Below, in pieces: positions 21,256 through 32,262 of a stretch of DNA of 64,000 nucleotides (the stretch's first letter is position 1; every line of letters begins with the position of its first letter). Made by a program: the position numbers and the translations under genes. The notes under the pieces were generated by a model that saw only the letters and a program-made list of their open reading frames with translations, had not been told where the DNA came from and searched no databases. This DNA comes from Dendrolimus kikuchii (taxonomy: Eukaryota; Arthropoda; Insecta; Lepidoptera; Lasiocampidae). The DNA lies in NCBI GenBank assembly GCA_019925095.2, contig CM034398.1:3285001-3349000 (forward strand). Reading direction: 5' to 3'.

Positions 21256-21857
21256 AAAAACAGATAGTCGTTACGTTATATATTGATTTTCAATTTATTT
21301 TATTATTACATGTTTATTTTTCAGCACAACAAACATACATACTTATATTTATTATGTCTATTTTATGTATGTGATATAATATAATTATTTGCATATATAC
21401 CTAATTAATTTATGGACTTTACTGTGGGTCGAAATGTTTAATGATTGAGGCGGAGTTTTTGGCGGGAACTGAAAGGAGACGCTGTGCTGTGCAGTTTTAT
21501 TTTCTAAAAATATGTAAAATTACTCTAAAATGAACAACAGTTGTAGGATGTTGTTAGTTTTTGAGTAGTAATTATGTGTTTTGTGAGAAATGTGAACTGT
21601 ATAGTCAAATGTGGCCTTTTGAGTTCTCACAAGAACTCCGTTGAATGGCATTAGCTGATTACCTACAGTTCGGCTGTGCTACACATAGGCTTAGGAAAAT
21701 GAAGAAACTATATTGTAAACTAAGATCTGGCTTAAAGGCCTAGCTGCCAAGCCATAAACTTAAATAAAATAAAAATGACTGAGGCGAGACTGGCATTGAA
21801 AATCAATGCTGTACTGGACAAGATTTTGGCACAAAACGCAGCATATAATTCTGAAAT
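21256..21857. other. AT-rich unique sequence
   Basis: Nothing recognised. Confidence 0.35.
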
Positions 21858-22177
21858 GATTTTTTTTTTTTTATTGCTGGAGTTCAGCAGACAGGCAGAC
21901 GGCCCACTCGATGGAAAGCGGTTACCATCGCCTATGGACATTTGCAACACCAAAGGTGCTACAAATGCGCTGCTGCTCTCTTAAGGGAAACTGGAACCTG
22001 GTCACTAATGCCGGAACACAACTCAAGGTTGTTATGGCGACATACTTTAGACCAGGGGTGGTAGCCATCCAGTCGGGCAAATGCCCTACCACCTGGCTGT
22101 GGGTTGTTTTGTCGCCTCTTACGACAGGCCGCCCGGCCGCAGGAAATTGTATTCTTTCTCCGTTCCTGCACGGATAA
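21858..22177 (-). repeat. SINE-1 reference copy, full length
   Basis: About 320 bp with few differences from the apparent consensus. Minus strand: 5' ATCCGTGCAGGAACGG, then GGTGGTAGGGCATTTGCCC, GTTGTGTTCCGGCATTAG, GATGGTAACCGCTTTCC, and a TGCAATAAAAAAA end. The middle and 3' end resemble Metulj-type lepidopteran SINEs (recollection, not a search). No clear tRNA boxes. Confidence 0.85.
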
Positions 22178-22487
22178 AATACTAATATGTGAACTTAGTC
22201 CGGCCGCTTTAAGAATGCTTTTGCGTTTTATGCTAATTAGTTTACCATAAATTGTCGTGGTGATATGAATTTTAACTAAATCTTGAATCAATAATAAAGA
22301 CGTAAATCATTTTTTTTTTATCGTAAATTGTTTTGTTATAAAATTGTTGCAATTTTGGACTTTGTAATTGTTTATTCTGGTGAACAACAGAGTGTTTTCT
22401 ATTCTATTCTGTTGTTTGTCATTACATATGTTATCCGCCCATATGTTCTCGAAATCAGAAACGCATTATATATATGAGTAGCCGAAC
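22178..22487. other. Sequence upstream of the candidate exon
   Basis: AT-rich; nothing recognised. Confidence 0.4.
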
Positions 22488-22496
22488 TATATAAAA
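22488..22496 (+). promoter_or_regulatory. TATA-like box upstream of candidate exon
   Basis: TATATAAAA, 156 bp upstream of the ATG at 22652. In such AT-rich DNA it could be chance. Confidence 0.2.
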
Positions 22497-22651
22497 CTAA
22501 AAACATTACACATGTATTAAATGTGTAAAGTAAATTAATTAATATATACAATATAATATGTAAAACAAACATGAATTATATCCAAATACATTTTACACGT
22601 GTGAAATACATTATCCACGTTTAAATAAAACAACTTGCAGTTACAACAGAA

Positions 22652-22750
22652 ATGGTGCTTGTCATTAAAACTTTAATTGAAGTTATCATTGTTGCAATTG
22701 CTATCGTTAGTTTGGCTTCTATAAGAAACGCAATTTCAACTCGAAGCCAA
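22652..22750 (+). CDS. Candidate first coding exon, signal-anchor-like (host gene?)
   Basis: ATG in a fair context (CAGAAATGG) opens 33 codons dominated by Ile, Val, Leu and Ala. Residues 8-24 could form a signal peptide or transmembrane helix, starting MVLVIKTLIEVIIVAIAIV. The exon ends exactly at a codon boundary in a strong donor-like CAA|GTAAGT at 22751-22756. The sequence is not repeated in the window. The protein family is not recognised and no following exon was identified. Inference only: reading past the donor runs into a (TA)n tract, which fits an intron. Confidence 0.35.
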
Positions 22751-22795
22751 GTAAGTAGTTCAAGAATTAAGTTATACTTAAGTCTTAGTTATTCA

Positions 22796-22799
<4 letters not shown>

Positions 22800-22848
<49 letters not shown>
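22800..22848. repeat. (TA)n microsatellite
   Basis: About 24 TA units. Confidence 0.95.
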
Positions 22849-22850
<2 letters not shown>

Positions 22851-23029
22851 ACGGCTTCGTTTGCGTAAATTTATGAATAGATAGAATTTATTGTATATAC
22901 TCTTTCTTGTATTTAATCATTACAAAAACACTTGTAGGCGAGTATTATTCTAACTGTGCAAAGGTCATATTATCGTTTGAATCATATAATTTCTTATATA
23001 TAGTATTATCTTGTATCGAATGTATGATA

Positions 23030-23327
23030 CATACATACATACATACGTAACTTCACGCCAGTTCCCTGTGCGGGGTAGGCACGTACAACAGAGCGCCATT
23101 TAGGCTTATTCTTACACACCTCACTTGCTTCTTTGACATTCATAACTCTTGTCATGCACGCTCGTCTGTTCTTGAGGCTCCTGACATCACCTTCTGCTAG
23201 TACACGATCAATTTGATCATGGAAGATGTGTCGTGGCCTTCCACGACTTCTGCATCCATCCACTTTTGCATTGTATATCTGTTTATTCATTCTTTCATCA
23301 TGCATTCTTTCCACATACCCGAACCAC
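23030..23327 (-). mobile_element. LINE-A copy a6, 13-bp TSD
   Basis: CGAATGTATGATA at 23017-23029 and 23328-23340. The element ends inside the GHVERM region. Confidence 0.9.
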
Positions 23328-23340
23328 CGAATGTATGATA

Positions 23341-23790
23341 GATATATTTAATAGCTTCATTCTGTTTATCTTCTTTAAACATTTAATTTGTATCTAGCTT
23401 ATTTCTAAAATATAAAATATCTCAAATTCACTAGCGTAAAAGACGATTAAAATTACTATAAATATATATCATACTGTGATGACATATGAAATAATAACTT
23501 ATACTAGTGATGTTTAAGTTATTATTTCATATTATATATAATAATACCTGAAGACGTGTACATATTTTAATTACGTCAAAAATCAATATAGTCTGTACGT
23601 AGGTACTCAAAATAAATTTAATTATCGCAACACTGACTCAAAACTTTCTAATTGGAATCTGATTAGATTATTCAATAAGTATCCTCATGCCTTCAATTGA
23701 TCGCTATAATTACTAAGATTACTTACAGACTTAAACAATTTATTTTAATTTGATTTATTAATCAAGAATTTTTGAAAGGCTATTTTATAT
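23341..23790. other. AT-rich sequence
   Basis: Contains a local palindromic stretch near 23485-23535 (GAAATAATAACTTA / TAAGTTATTATTTC). No gene seen. Confidence 0.4.
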
Positions 23791-24303
23791 TGTTACTAGT
23801 GTAGGACTCGAATTAAAATGCCGTTAGAATTACAATAGAATTTATTAGAACTATACAAACACGTATAGCATAGGTACAAATATAACTAGACACTATTAGT
23901 ATAAACTGCTCGATTCAATAACACACGCAAAGTCCGTCACTATATAGTTTATTAATGTACACGTCTTGCTTGTATCGTAATCGTCGCTTGACTGCCTCAC
24001 CCCTCCGTTCGGGCATTGTCTTATACTAAACTGTACAATACACAATGGAAGTTCGTGGGCTGGGTTCTTTCAAGAAAATGTAATTTGCACACGTGCGAAC
24101 GGCTAACAAAGTTGAAAACAATGACAATAAGGATTAGTTCGACACTAATGGCGGCCATAAAACAAGTAGAAAAATAATAGCATGTTTTTCTTAATAACAA
24201 ATTCTAAACACAAAGTAAACAAAAGAATTCCTAAATCCGGAAAGGCAATAAAACTACGTTTCACGACGGGCAGGTGTGCGAATTCCTTTGACGGCATATA
24301 ACA
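23791..24303 (+). repeat. LTR-1 solo LTR, both ends, ATAT TSD
   Basis: Starts TGTTACTAG and ends ATATAACA (a weak TG..CA inverted terminus), flanked by ATAT on both sides. Length 513 bp, no internal region alongside. A 4-bp ATAT duplication fits several insect Ty3/gypsy lineages (family knowledge). An AATAAAAC near 24247 could be a polyadenylation signal. Confidence 0.6.
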
Positions 24304-24540
24304 ATATGCTTAAACTACTGAACTAAATGTGTGTTCTTTGAGGACATATAATTTTTAGCCTCATAATAGGTAATGACGTGTTATTTTGTGAACAATATTG
24401 AACACAATAAACATGTTTACGGAGTAAGATATAATAATAAGATGAAAGTGCCGAATAAGAATCTACCTAGAAAAAAAAAATACCTTGAAAAAACAGCTTC
24501 ATTTATGCAAATGAGGCAAAAGAGAAAAATAACAATAAAG

Positions 24541-24660
24541 TTATAGTGGAACACTTACAAGCCAATAGATGGCGCTGTGCAATAATTGATGTCACAAACG
24601 TTTCCCGAAACATACAAAGAATATATACAAAATTTCAACTATAACAGAAAGGCCTAGGCC
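24541..24660 (+). repeat. MITE-2 single arm
   Basis: AGTGGAACACTTACAAGCC, AGATGGCGCTGTGCAATAAT and GTTTCCCGAAA match the arms at 15.66/16.06 kb. No partner arm within 1 kb. Confidence 0.6.
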
Positions 24661-24905
24661 TGCGAGGAACAACATTAGCCTCGCTGGAAGATCTTCCTTT
24701 AAGACGGAGGAGCATTCCATCTCGCTCCTCCACCCTATACGGGTCACACCCTACAAGTATTGAATGTAGAATGAACTATACAGGTACTAATATTAACTTC
24801 AACTAGAAAATGTTAAAGCTGGCTTGTCTGCTTGTTAGGCATGAGCTAAATTAAAATTGTATTTCATTTTATTCCGAAAACAAATAATTTATAGCTAAGT
24901 ACATT

Positions 24906-25240
24906 CTACTAAAACTTCTGGAACGCCGGCGACTGGGAGTTCATCCACACTTCCTTGACATCTGGAAGTTATCCACTGTACGTGGCGCGCGCTCTTTTAT
25001 GCCATACGTGAGCAAGCTGTGGAATGAGCCCCTCCCGCAGTTTTCCCAGAGCGCTACAATATGGGGCTCTTCAAAAAGGGCGTAAACAGATATTTAAAGT
25101 TTCAACGAGGTAGGCAACGCATCGGCTACCTTGCGGTGCATCGGTGTTGCAGATGTCCATGGGCGACGGTAGCCACTTGTCATCAAGTGAACCCGTCTGC
25201 CAGTTTGCCTATAAGAAAATATAAAAAAAACAAGTAATTG
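24906..25240 (+). mobile_element. LINE-D (Jockey-like) 3' end
   Basis: Encodes remnants of FLDIWKLSTVRGARSFMPYV and LWNEPLPQ, a C-terminal block of Jockey-like LINE polyproteins, broken by a frameshift. The UTR then contains GATGTCCATGGGCGACGG and ends TATAAGAAAATATAAAAAAA. Its last about 75 bp align with the SINE-1 3' end. Confidence 0.65.
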
Positions 25241-25392
25241 TTTCCATATATAAATATCTACAATGCTTGCTAGTAAATACTTTACAATCTATTAATTAAA
25301 TTAAAAAAGAAAGACTTGATTATTATAAAAAAGACATATTAAATGCAACCCGCTAGTATTCAGACCAGTCCTTTACCAGGACCTTCTTAACA

Positions 25393-25718
25393 TTTTTACA
25401 AGCTTTTATTTAACTTGCCATGGCTGTACCTATGTATGTAAGTTCGCGTGGAATCTTGCAAGTTAAATTTGACCAACTTCCCGGTTTCCGATTGAGCTGA
25501 AACTTTGCACACATATGTATATCGCATGACAATGTAATAATATCGTACCATGGAGCTGATCTGATAATGGAGTCGGAAGGTGGCCATAGGAACTCCTGTA
25601 CTAAACAAGATAGACCCGTCGTGTTTGGGCTCGTTTTACTTGTCTTAGCTAGCACTCTGCGGCTACATGATATCCAGGATCTCAAAAGCTTGTATTTAAA
25701 AAAGCTTATGTGGATTAG
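25393..25718 (-). repeat. REP-2 copy
   Basis: Matches 34190-34768 reversed and 46849-47205 directly (TTGAGCTGAAACTTTGCACA, CTGTACTAAACAAGATAGAC, TACATGATATCCAGGATCT). Unclassified dispersed repeat. Confidence 0.7.
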
Positions 25719-26323
25719 TATTAAATAAATCTATATCAAGTGTCCTGTAACTAAGCCCGATCTAATGTTAAGTCATCTGCAAGTCTTCATTACCCCTATT
25801 AAAACAGAAAGCATTCTACCGTATATTTGCTCGGATAATTACAGCCTTTATCCAAAACCTCATTTACTCCATTGGTTTACGGTTCGTTTACTAATGCTAC
25901 TAATGCGTTTACGACCTCTATGGCTTCGTAATTTAGTTGTTCACTTAGTGGCTTTTTTACTCCTACATCTTGTAGTTAATTGTGATCAAATACTTTTTAA
26001 AGTGAAACTTCTTTAGACTCGTTGTGATATGAAACTCGATGAGACGAAAATGGCAACACTAAAAAGAGATATTTAATAATTTAAACACTATCCTAATAAA
26101 GATAGAGTTGGAAATATATTGAAGTGTTGAAGTGCATAAATCAAATTGAAACTAGAGCATTTGTTTCCTATTTTAGTTATCATAATCCTCTCGTGTCATT
26201 TGTTCAAAGTGAAAACATGGAATCTGAATAATATGTGTTATAATATATCTTAAATATGTAATGTATGAAATGTAATATTTTGCATTAAAATATAAAATAA
26301 TTTTTGAGCTTGGTGAAAATATT
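25719..26323. other. AT-rich sequence, no gene recognised
   Basis: An 83-codon frame at 25765-26016 has biased, Leu-rich content but no motif. Confidence 0.35.
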
Positions 26324-26336
26324 ATAAAAATAATTA

Positions 26337-26500
26337 CATACATACATACATACATAACTTCACGCCAGCTCCCTTGCGGGGTAGGCACGAACAACAGAGT
26401 GCCATTTAGGCTTATTCTTACACACCTCACTTGCCTCTTTGACATTCATAACTCTTGTCATGCACACTCGTCTGTTCTTAAGGCTCCTGACATCATCATC
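26337..26500 (-). mobile_element. LINE-A copy a7, 13-bp TSD
   Basis: ATAAAAATAATTA at 26324-26336 and 26501-26513. Confidence 0.9.
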
Positions 26501-26513
26501 ATAAAAATAATTA

Positions 26514-27265
26514 ACCTTATAATTATCCTAGTACTCCTGATACTCTTTATTTATTTAATTTTCTCGTAGGCTACTTTTCTGAAGTTTCACTTCTGATGTG
26601 TGTGAAAAGCACACAGCCATTTTTTTTTCATGAAGGCTCAGAAGCACAAAGCCTTTTGAGCTATTAGTATAAAAATAAATGCTTTGCTTTCACGAACCTT
26701 CTGCACAAGCCAGAGCTGGTGGAATGCACTGCCAGAGTTCGTAACTTAACGAACTTATTAATAAAGAACATTATGTATTCCTTGTTATTGGCTATCACAC
26801 AACACAATGTTTTTTCATATACACAACACACTACACAAAGTGTCTTCGCCTTAATAGAGACAATAAAAAAGTGCTAATAGAGACTTTCTTGGTATAGATG
26901 CTGTTAGTTAATTTGGGTTATATATATATAGATATTATTCTTTTTAGATAAGATTGTAATATTAATGCGGTATTTTTAAATATTTTATTTATAAAAAAAA
27001 ATTTCATAAATAAAAATGAAAAAAGTAATGATATAAAAATTACAAAGATATTTTTAAACATGCAAACAAAGCATTACGTCACCCATCAAACCCATGGCAC
27101 AGTCCAAATATATTCCATCATAAGGCAATAAAAAGTTGAAAAATCACTCTCGATTTTCGTCAATCAAAATTCATGAAACGATCAAGACAGTTATATCGCC
27201 GTATATGCGCTCGCGCACCTATTGAATCGTTAACAACGAAACGGAGAACTTTCGGCCGGCCGTTC
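26514..27265. other. Mostly unique sequence upstream of candidate promoter
   Basis: 26690-26770 may hold a tiny LINE remnant (RTFCTSQSWWNALPE). The last 100 bp become less AT-rich (CGCTCGCGCACC, GGCCGGCCG) toward the candidate start site. Confidence 0.4.
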
Positions 27266-27297
27266 AGTCCACGACTGTCTTTCAACACGGACAGACG
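27264..27297 (+). promoter_or_regulatory. Candidate TATA-less core promoter: Inr + DPE
   Basis: TCAGTC at 27264-27269 matches the arthropod initiator TCAKTY with A+1 at 27266. AGACG at 27293-27297 is exactly +28 to +32 and fits the downstream promoter element RGWYV. No TATA box lies 25-35 bp upstream; the segment around -30 is CGTTAACAACG. Exact Inr-DPE spacing is the functional requirement in Drosophila (established). Use in this genome is inferred. Confidence 0.45.
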
Positions 27298-27517
27298 ACA
27301 GGACAGGCATGTCTTTATGATACGACCTTTCTTTTTTTTTCTCATAAATTGAACGAATAGAGTAGCATTGAAGCGAAGTGTAACGAAAAACTTTGTGTGT
27401 CAATTTTTTGTGTTCGACTGTACTAGTGACGTACCGTGCAAGTTTTGTGTTGCGAAAAATTACTTTCTGAAAGCGTTTAATTTTAGTGCAATTTTAAAAG
27501 GAAACCTGGTGAAAATG
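27266..27517 (+). CDS. Candidate first exon: 5' UTR plus initiator ATG only
   Basis: From the putative start site, 249 nt of leader lead to GTGAAAATG at 27515-27517 (A at -3), immediately followed by GTGAGT, a strong 5' splice site. An exon that ends right after the ATG is known in several conserved gene families, for example ADF/cofilin. Upstream ATGs (near 27309) would give short uORFs. The region is not repeated in the window. The coding sequence must lie in later exons, none of which I could recognise, so the gene is unnamed; much of 27.5-64 kb might be its intron. Confidence 0.4.
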
Positions 27518-28003
27518 GTGAGTTATATTTTTTTTATATCTCTATATTAAATGACCTTTAAAATGTTATGCAAATTTTAATGCAATACGACTGAAAGTCA
27601 TTTTAAACTCTAAAATATGCTATTATAAATTGCTGCTTTTTATTGCGAAATTGTGTCAGTTTTTGGATATATTTCCAGGTAATAAAAACAGCAAGGTAAT
27701 GACGTCATCTAATTAAAATAAATTATGTAAATTAGTGAATTATATTCAAGTAAGACACGAAAGTTTATTGTGCTCTCAAAATGATTTTTATCAATTGTAA
27801 TAATTTATATAACTAGTATAATGATTCTGGCCAAACCGACTTCGGTTATAGCGACTACTGTGTGTAGTCATTTATATATTATTAATATAGATATTTTGAT
27901 TAAATTTATATTTTTAAGCATTTTATATATACGGTAAACTACACTATTGTTGGCACTCCAGCTAATGACAAAAATCCAACTATTATATGCTTTATAGCCA
28001 TAC
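27518..28003. other. Candidate intron start / unique AT-rich DNA
   Basis: Begins with the donor-like GTGAGT. Nothing else recognised before LINE-A at 28017. Confidence 0.35.
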
Positions 28004-28016
28004 AATAAATATATGT

Positions 28017-28760
28017 TAAGGTTAAGGTTATGGTGTTTGAAAGAGAAGAAACCAGAACGAATGCAAGGATAATGGTCGATGATGTTATGCTGGAGCAAGT
28101 GAATGAGTTTGTATATCTTGGATGTGCTTTTAGCAGGGATGGAAGGTACACCGCTGATATAGAAAGAAGAGTGAATTTGGGGAATAGTGTGAATGGAGCG
28201 TTAGGTAAACTTCTAGGCGCTAAGAACCTCAGCCAGAAGGCCCAGCTCGCCGTACACAACGCGGTGCTGGTACCTACGCTCACGTATGGATGCGAGAGTT
28301 GGGTATGGAAGAGAGAGCATGAAAGTAGAGTAAACGCGGTCGAGATGCGAGCACTGCGCAAAATCTGCGGAGTGACGCTCGCGGACCGCGTTCGTAATAC
28401 CGAAGTAAGAAAGAGAGTTGGTCTGAAAGAGAGTGTCGGGGTGAAGGTAAGGAAAGGAATGCTCCGGTGGTTCGGGCATGTGGAAAGAATGCATGATGAA
28501 AGAATGACTAAACAGATATACAATGCAAAAGTGGATGGATGCAGAAGTCGTGGAAGGCCACGACACACCTTCCATGATCAAATTGATCGTGTACTAGCAG
28601 AAGGTGATGTCAGGAGCCTTAAGAACAGACGAGTGTGCACGACAAGAGTTATGAATGTCAAAGAGGCAAGTGAGGTGTGTAAGAATAAGCCTAAATGGCA
28701 CTCTGTTGTTCGTGCCTACCCCGCAAGGGAGCTGGCGTGAAGTTATGTATGTATGTATGT
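28017..28760 (+). mobile_element. LINE-A copy a8, cleanest, 13-bp TSD
   Basis: AATAAATATATGT at 28004-28016 and 28761-28773. A few non-element bases (TAAGGT) precede the homology at about 28023, a common feature of truncated LINE 5' junctions. Confidence 0.9.
28030..28740 (+). pseudogene. LINE-A ORF2 C-terminal segment, open frame
   Basis: An uninterrupted frame of about 236 codons, starting just after the YADD region, with VMVFEREETRTNARIMVDD, FVYLGCAFSRDG, ESWVWKREHESR, GMLRWFGHVERM, GRPRHTFHDQIDRVL and YPARELA. The lack of stops suggests the insertion is young. With no catalytic YADD or endonuclease it is not an enzyme. Confidence 0.85.
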
Positions 28761-28767
28761 AATAAAT

Positions 28768-29336
28768 ATATGTCTTTAAAGATCACGGGCCATACAAATG
28801 GCTCAGACTTTTGGAGGGCTTTCGTGGGGCCATGGGAAGGCCTACACTTAGAGGCCCCTTGCCAAATTTAATGGAAATATGACGTGACACTGACCGGCGA
28901 TTATCTCCGTCTACACCATATAGTAACGAACCCCAGGACAAGCCTCGGTCAGTGTAGGACTATTGGAGGAAATTGAAACAAAAGGTAACCGGCTATTGGG
29001 ATGAACTGCTGAACTAGGGATCTGGGTCTATGGGCATTATGGCTTCTATCCATCGCAATATTCGGGGAACATGGAAAAAGGAGGCAGACGGTGATTCTCC
29101 ACTCCACAATGTCGTAAAAAATTGGCGAGGGGCAACATAGGTGCGAGCGGCTAAGGGAATTGGAGGGGTCGGCTGCAGCTACTTCCGATGTTAGATCATT
29201 TATCACTTCCACTCCTGGAGCTTGACTCCTAACACTAGCGATGTCCAGGTCGTGTCGGCATTGCCTTGGCTCCCCTGAGTCGGGTACGAGGTATCCCTAC
29301 TCAGTTAAAGCTTCGCCACAAAGCCCCCTGCAGGTT
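28768..29336 (+). repeat. REP-1 copy
   Basis: Near full length. GGCCATACAAATGGCTC to GCTTCGCCACAAAGCCCCC. Diverged from the copy at 19.9 kb. Confidence 0.7.
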
Positions 29337-29349
29337 ATAATAATAACAA

Positions 29350-29815
29350 TAAAAAGGCATCACGTCAGAAGTAGCTTCGGTGAACCTACAGCCCACCTCT
29401 CTACACCCCTTAGCCACTCACACCCATGTTGCCCATGTCTTCTATGGTATTTTTTGGGGCCCATGCAGGGAGTGGCGAGTCACCTTCTGCCCATTTTTCC
29501 ATGTTCCCTGAACATTGCGACGGGCAGCCGCCATAGTCCCCATATCCCCAGACCCCTAGTACCATTAGCAGTTCACCACAATAGCCCGGTACTTTTTGTC
29601 CTCATTTCCCACAATAGTCCTACACTGGCCGGGGCTTGTCCTTGGGTGCATTACTATAATATAGTGTAGACAGGGATAATCGCCGGTCAGTGTCACGCCA
29701 CATTTACATTAAATTTGTCAAGGGGCCTCTACGTTGGCCTTCCCATGGCCCCACGCAAGCCCTCCAAATGTCCGGGCCATTTTTATAGCCCGTGGTCTTG
29801 AAGGACATACAAACA
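29350..29815 (-). repeat. REP-1 copy, inverted
   Basis: Reverse orientation, ending in AATAATAATAATAATA at 29816-29831. Forms an imperfect inverted pair with the preceding copy. Confidence 0.7.
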
Positions 29816-29831
29816 ATAATAATAATAATAG

Positions 29832-30462
29832 CTTTAGCCACTCACACTCATATTGCCCCTCGTCAATTTTGGCATTTTTAGGGGCCCATGTAGTAAATGG
29901 CTAGTCACCGTCTTACCATTTATTCTATGTTCCTTGAACATTACGACGGGCAGACGCCATAGTCCCCATAGTTCCAGATCCCTAGATCCACTAGCAGTTC
30001 ATCCCAATAGCCCGGTACCTTTTGTTCACTTTCCCTACAATAGTCCTACACTTACCGGGGCTTGTCCTATAGGGTGCGTTTTTATATATATATATTTTTA
30101 TTGCTTGAGTTCAGCAAACAAGCAGACGGCCCACTTGATGAAAAGCGGTTACCATCGCCTATGCACATTTGCAACACCAAAGGTGCTATAAATGCGCTGC
30201 TGCTCTCTTAAGGGAGACTGGAACCTGGTCACTAATGCCGGAACACAACTCAAGGTTGTTATGGCGACATACTTTAGACCAGGGGTGGTAGCCATCCAGT
30301 CGAGCAAATGCCCTACCACCTTACATTATATAGTATAGACAGGGATAACTGCAGGTAAATTTGTCAAGGGGCTTCTACGTGTTGGCCTTCCTATGGACCC
30401 ACACAAGCCCTCCAAAAGTCCGGACCATTTTTATGACCCGTGGTCTTCAAACACATACATTA
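29832..30462 (-). repeat. REP-1 copy split by SINE-1
   Basis: 29832-30088 and 30326-30462 are consecutive REP-1 parts, interrupted by SINE-1 at 30094-30322. Confidence 0.7.
30094..30322 (-). repeat. SINE-1 copy inside REP-1
   Basis: 5'-truncated at CCCTACCACC. Younger than its REP-1 host. Confidence 0.8.
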
Positions 30463-30479
30463 TAATAATATCATCCTTG

Positions 30480-30594
30480 CCGGTTCCTTTATTTTACTAT
30501 AATTTCCCCCTCCCTACCTTCCTTTGAATTTTGACTTTACTCATATAAAACTTGTGTCAAATTTTAACCAATAGTGGTGAGATATAGGAACCGA
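30480..30594. mobile_element. MITE-3 copy
   Basis: GGTTCCTTTATTTTAC at left, GAGATATAGGAACCG at right. Confidence 0.6.
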
Positions 30595-30849
30595 GCCTAT
30601 ATGGGCTATAATTAAAATATCAGTAAACTAAATAACTTAACTTGTTACGTGATGATTCAACTTAAAAGTTTTATCGCAGTGCAAAAATTCTAAGTTAAGG
30701 TAAACGCACACCTAAATACTATTGAAATTTGGTAATCGTACGTGCAATTGTGTATTCAAGTGTGCGCCTACCTTTACAGCTGTGAACATATTTTGATTGA
30801 CATTATTATAAATGGCGTCATGAAACATATTATTATATCGGTACAAATG

Positions 30850-31028
30850 TAAAGGTAAACCAAGAAAAAGATGGATGGATTATTTGTGACACGATGATTT
30901 GTGGTATGGCAGAGGATATAGAATAAATTAGTAAGGAAAAGATGTATTTCGCCAATCAACGATTGTGTTTGTGATGGAAAGTGCATACCAAGATAACTGA
31001 TGTGTAAAACCCGCCAATCAGCCTTGGA
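30850..31028 (+). mobile_element. Short LINE and SINE-3 tail remnants
   Basis: 30850-30890 reads GKPRKRWMDYL-stop, a LINE C-terminal motif. About 30969-31028 aligns with the SINE-3 segment at 48290-48350 (GATAACTGATGTGTAAAACC). Confidence 0.4.
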
Positions 31029-31715
31029 TAAGAAAAGTAAGTTCAAATAGGGTTTGGGATGATTCAATATTTTTTGTGTGGGATGAAATGTCATGGGATG
31101 AAGACGGAACAACCCATACTTTTGCCTTGATTTGTTCTTTACTAATTCTTATTCTCAAATAATAAAACGATTCGTAGCTCTAGTATGATTATAAATATAT
31201 GTTATATAGATACATAGACATATAATATTATACTTACAAAACATCCGCCTTCGATAAGGAAAGGAAGTTTTAATAGGAAATAGGTTTGGGATGACTCAAG
31301 ATTTTTTGTGTGGGATGAAATTTCATGGGATGAAGACGGAACAACCTATACTTTTGCCTTGATTTATTCTTTACTAATTCTTATTCTTAAATACCAAAAC
31401 GATTCGTTACTCAAGTATGATTATAAATATATGTTATATAGATACATACATAGGTATATAATATTATAGTTACGACACATCTGCCTTGAATAAGGAAAGG
31501 AAGTTTTAATAGGAAGTGGGTTTGGGATGATTAAAGACTTTTTATGTGGGATGAAATTTCATGGGATGAAGACGGAGTAAACCATTGTTTTGCCTTGAAT
31601 TGTTCTTCACCTGTGCTTATTTTCAAACCAAAAAATGATCTTAACTCTAATATGACTATAAATATATGTTATATAGATACATATAGAATATTATAGTTAC
31701 GACACAAATTAAAAT
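31020..31715 (+). repeat. Tandem array, about 231 bp x 3
   Basis: Units begin near 31026, 31252 and 31488, each with TTTGGGATGA, GGGATGAAGACGGA and ATAAATATATGTTATATAGA. Copies differ by small indels. Function unknown. Confidence 0.85.
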
Positions 31716-32262
31716 AAATAAACAATTAATAAAATATAATCGTGTCTCTTAATGTCATCCAAAGGGGACATGAGGTCATGTTTAAAGATTTTACGTTTTT
31801 ATTTAAAATCCGATTAAATCTGATATTTCTGTTTTGCGTTTTATGCGCAGTTTTGTAAGAACAAGGTTTACTGTTGTTGTTGTTTTTAATATTATGATAT
31901 TTGCTGTGGATAATGAATTTTCTAGTCGATCCATTAACTACTTCACTTTGCGGACACTAACATATAGAAGTTGATTTTTATATATTGAAAAAAAAGCAAA
32001 TACTTTATAATATAGAATAGATTTTTTTTATTAAAATATGTTGTATTTGAGGTGATATTGTGATTTTTTTTTCTTAACTTAAAATAAGTAGAAAAATTAC
32101 GAAACAACCACGTTACGTCTCATATTGTGAGGATGTATGACATTTTTTTTGATAAATTATTGATCGGTATATACCAATGAAAAGTTGTTTCACTTTGCAC
32201 CCAACTTTCGACCTTTCGCGGCAATAGGAGCCTTAAGTTGAAAGTTTAATTTACTTTTAGCT
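31716..32262. other. AT-rich sequence
   Basis: Nothing recognised. Confidence 0.35.

Noticed and set aside
21240..21260. Telomeric repeats near LINE tails
   Set aside because: The ATGT runs are LINE-A tails; no TTAGG array occurs in the window.
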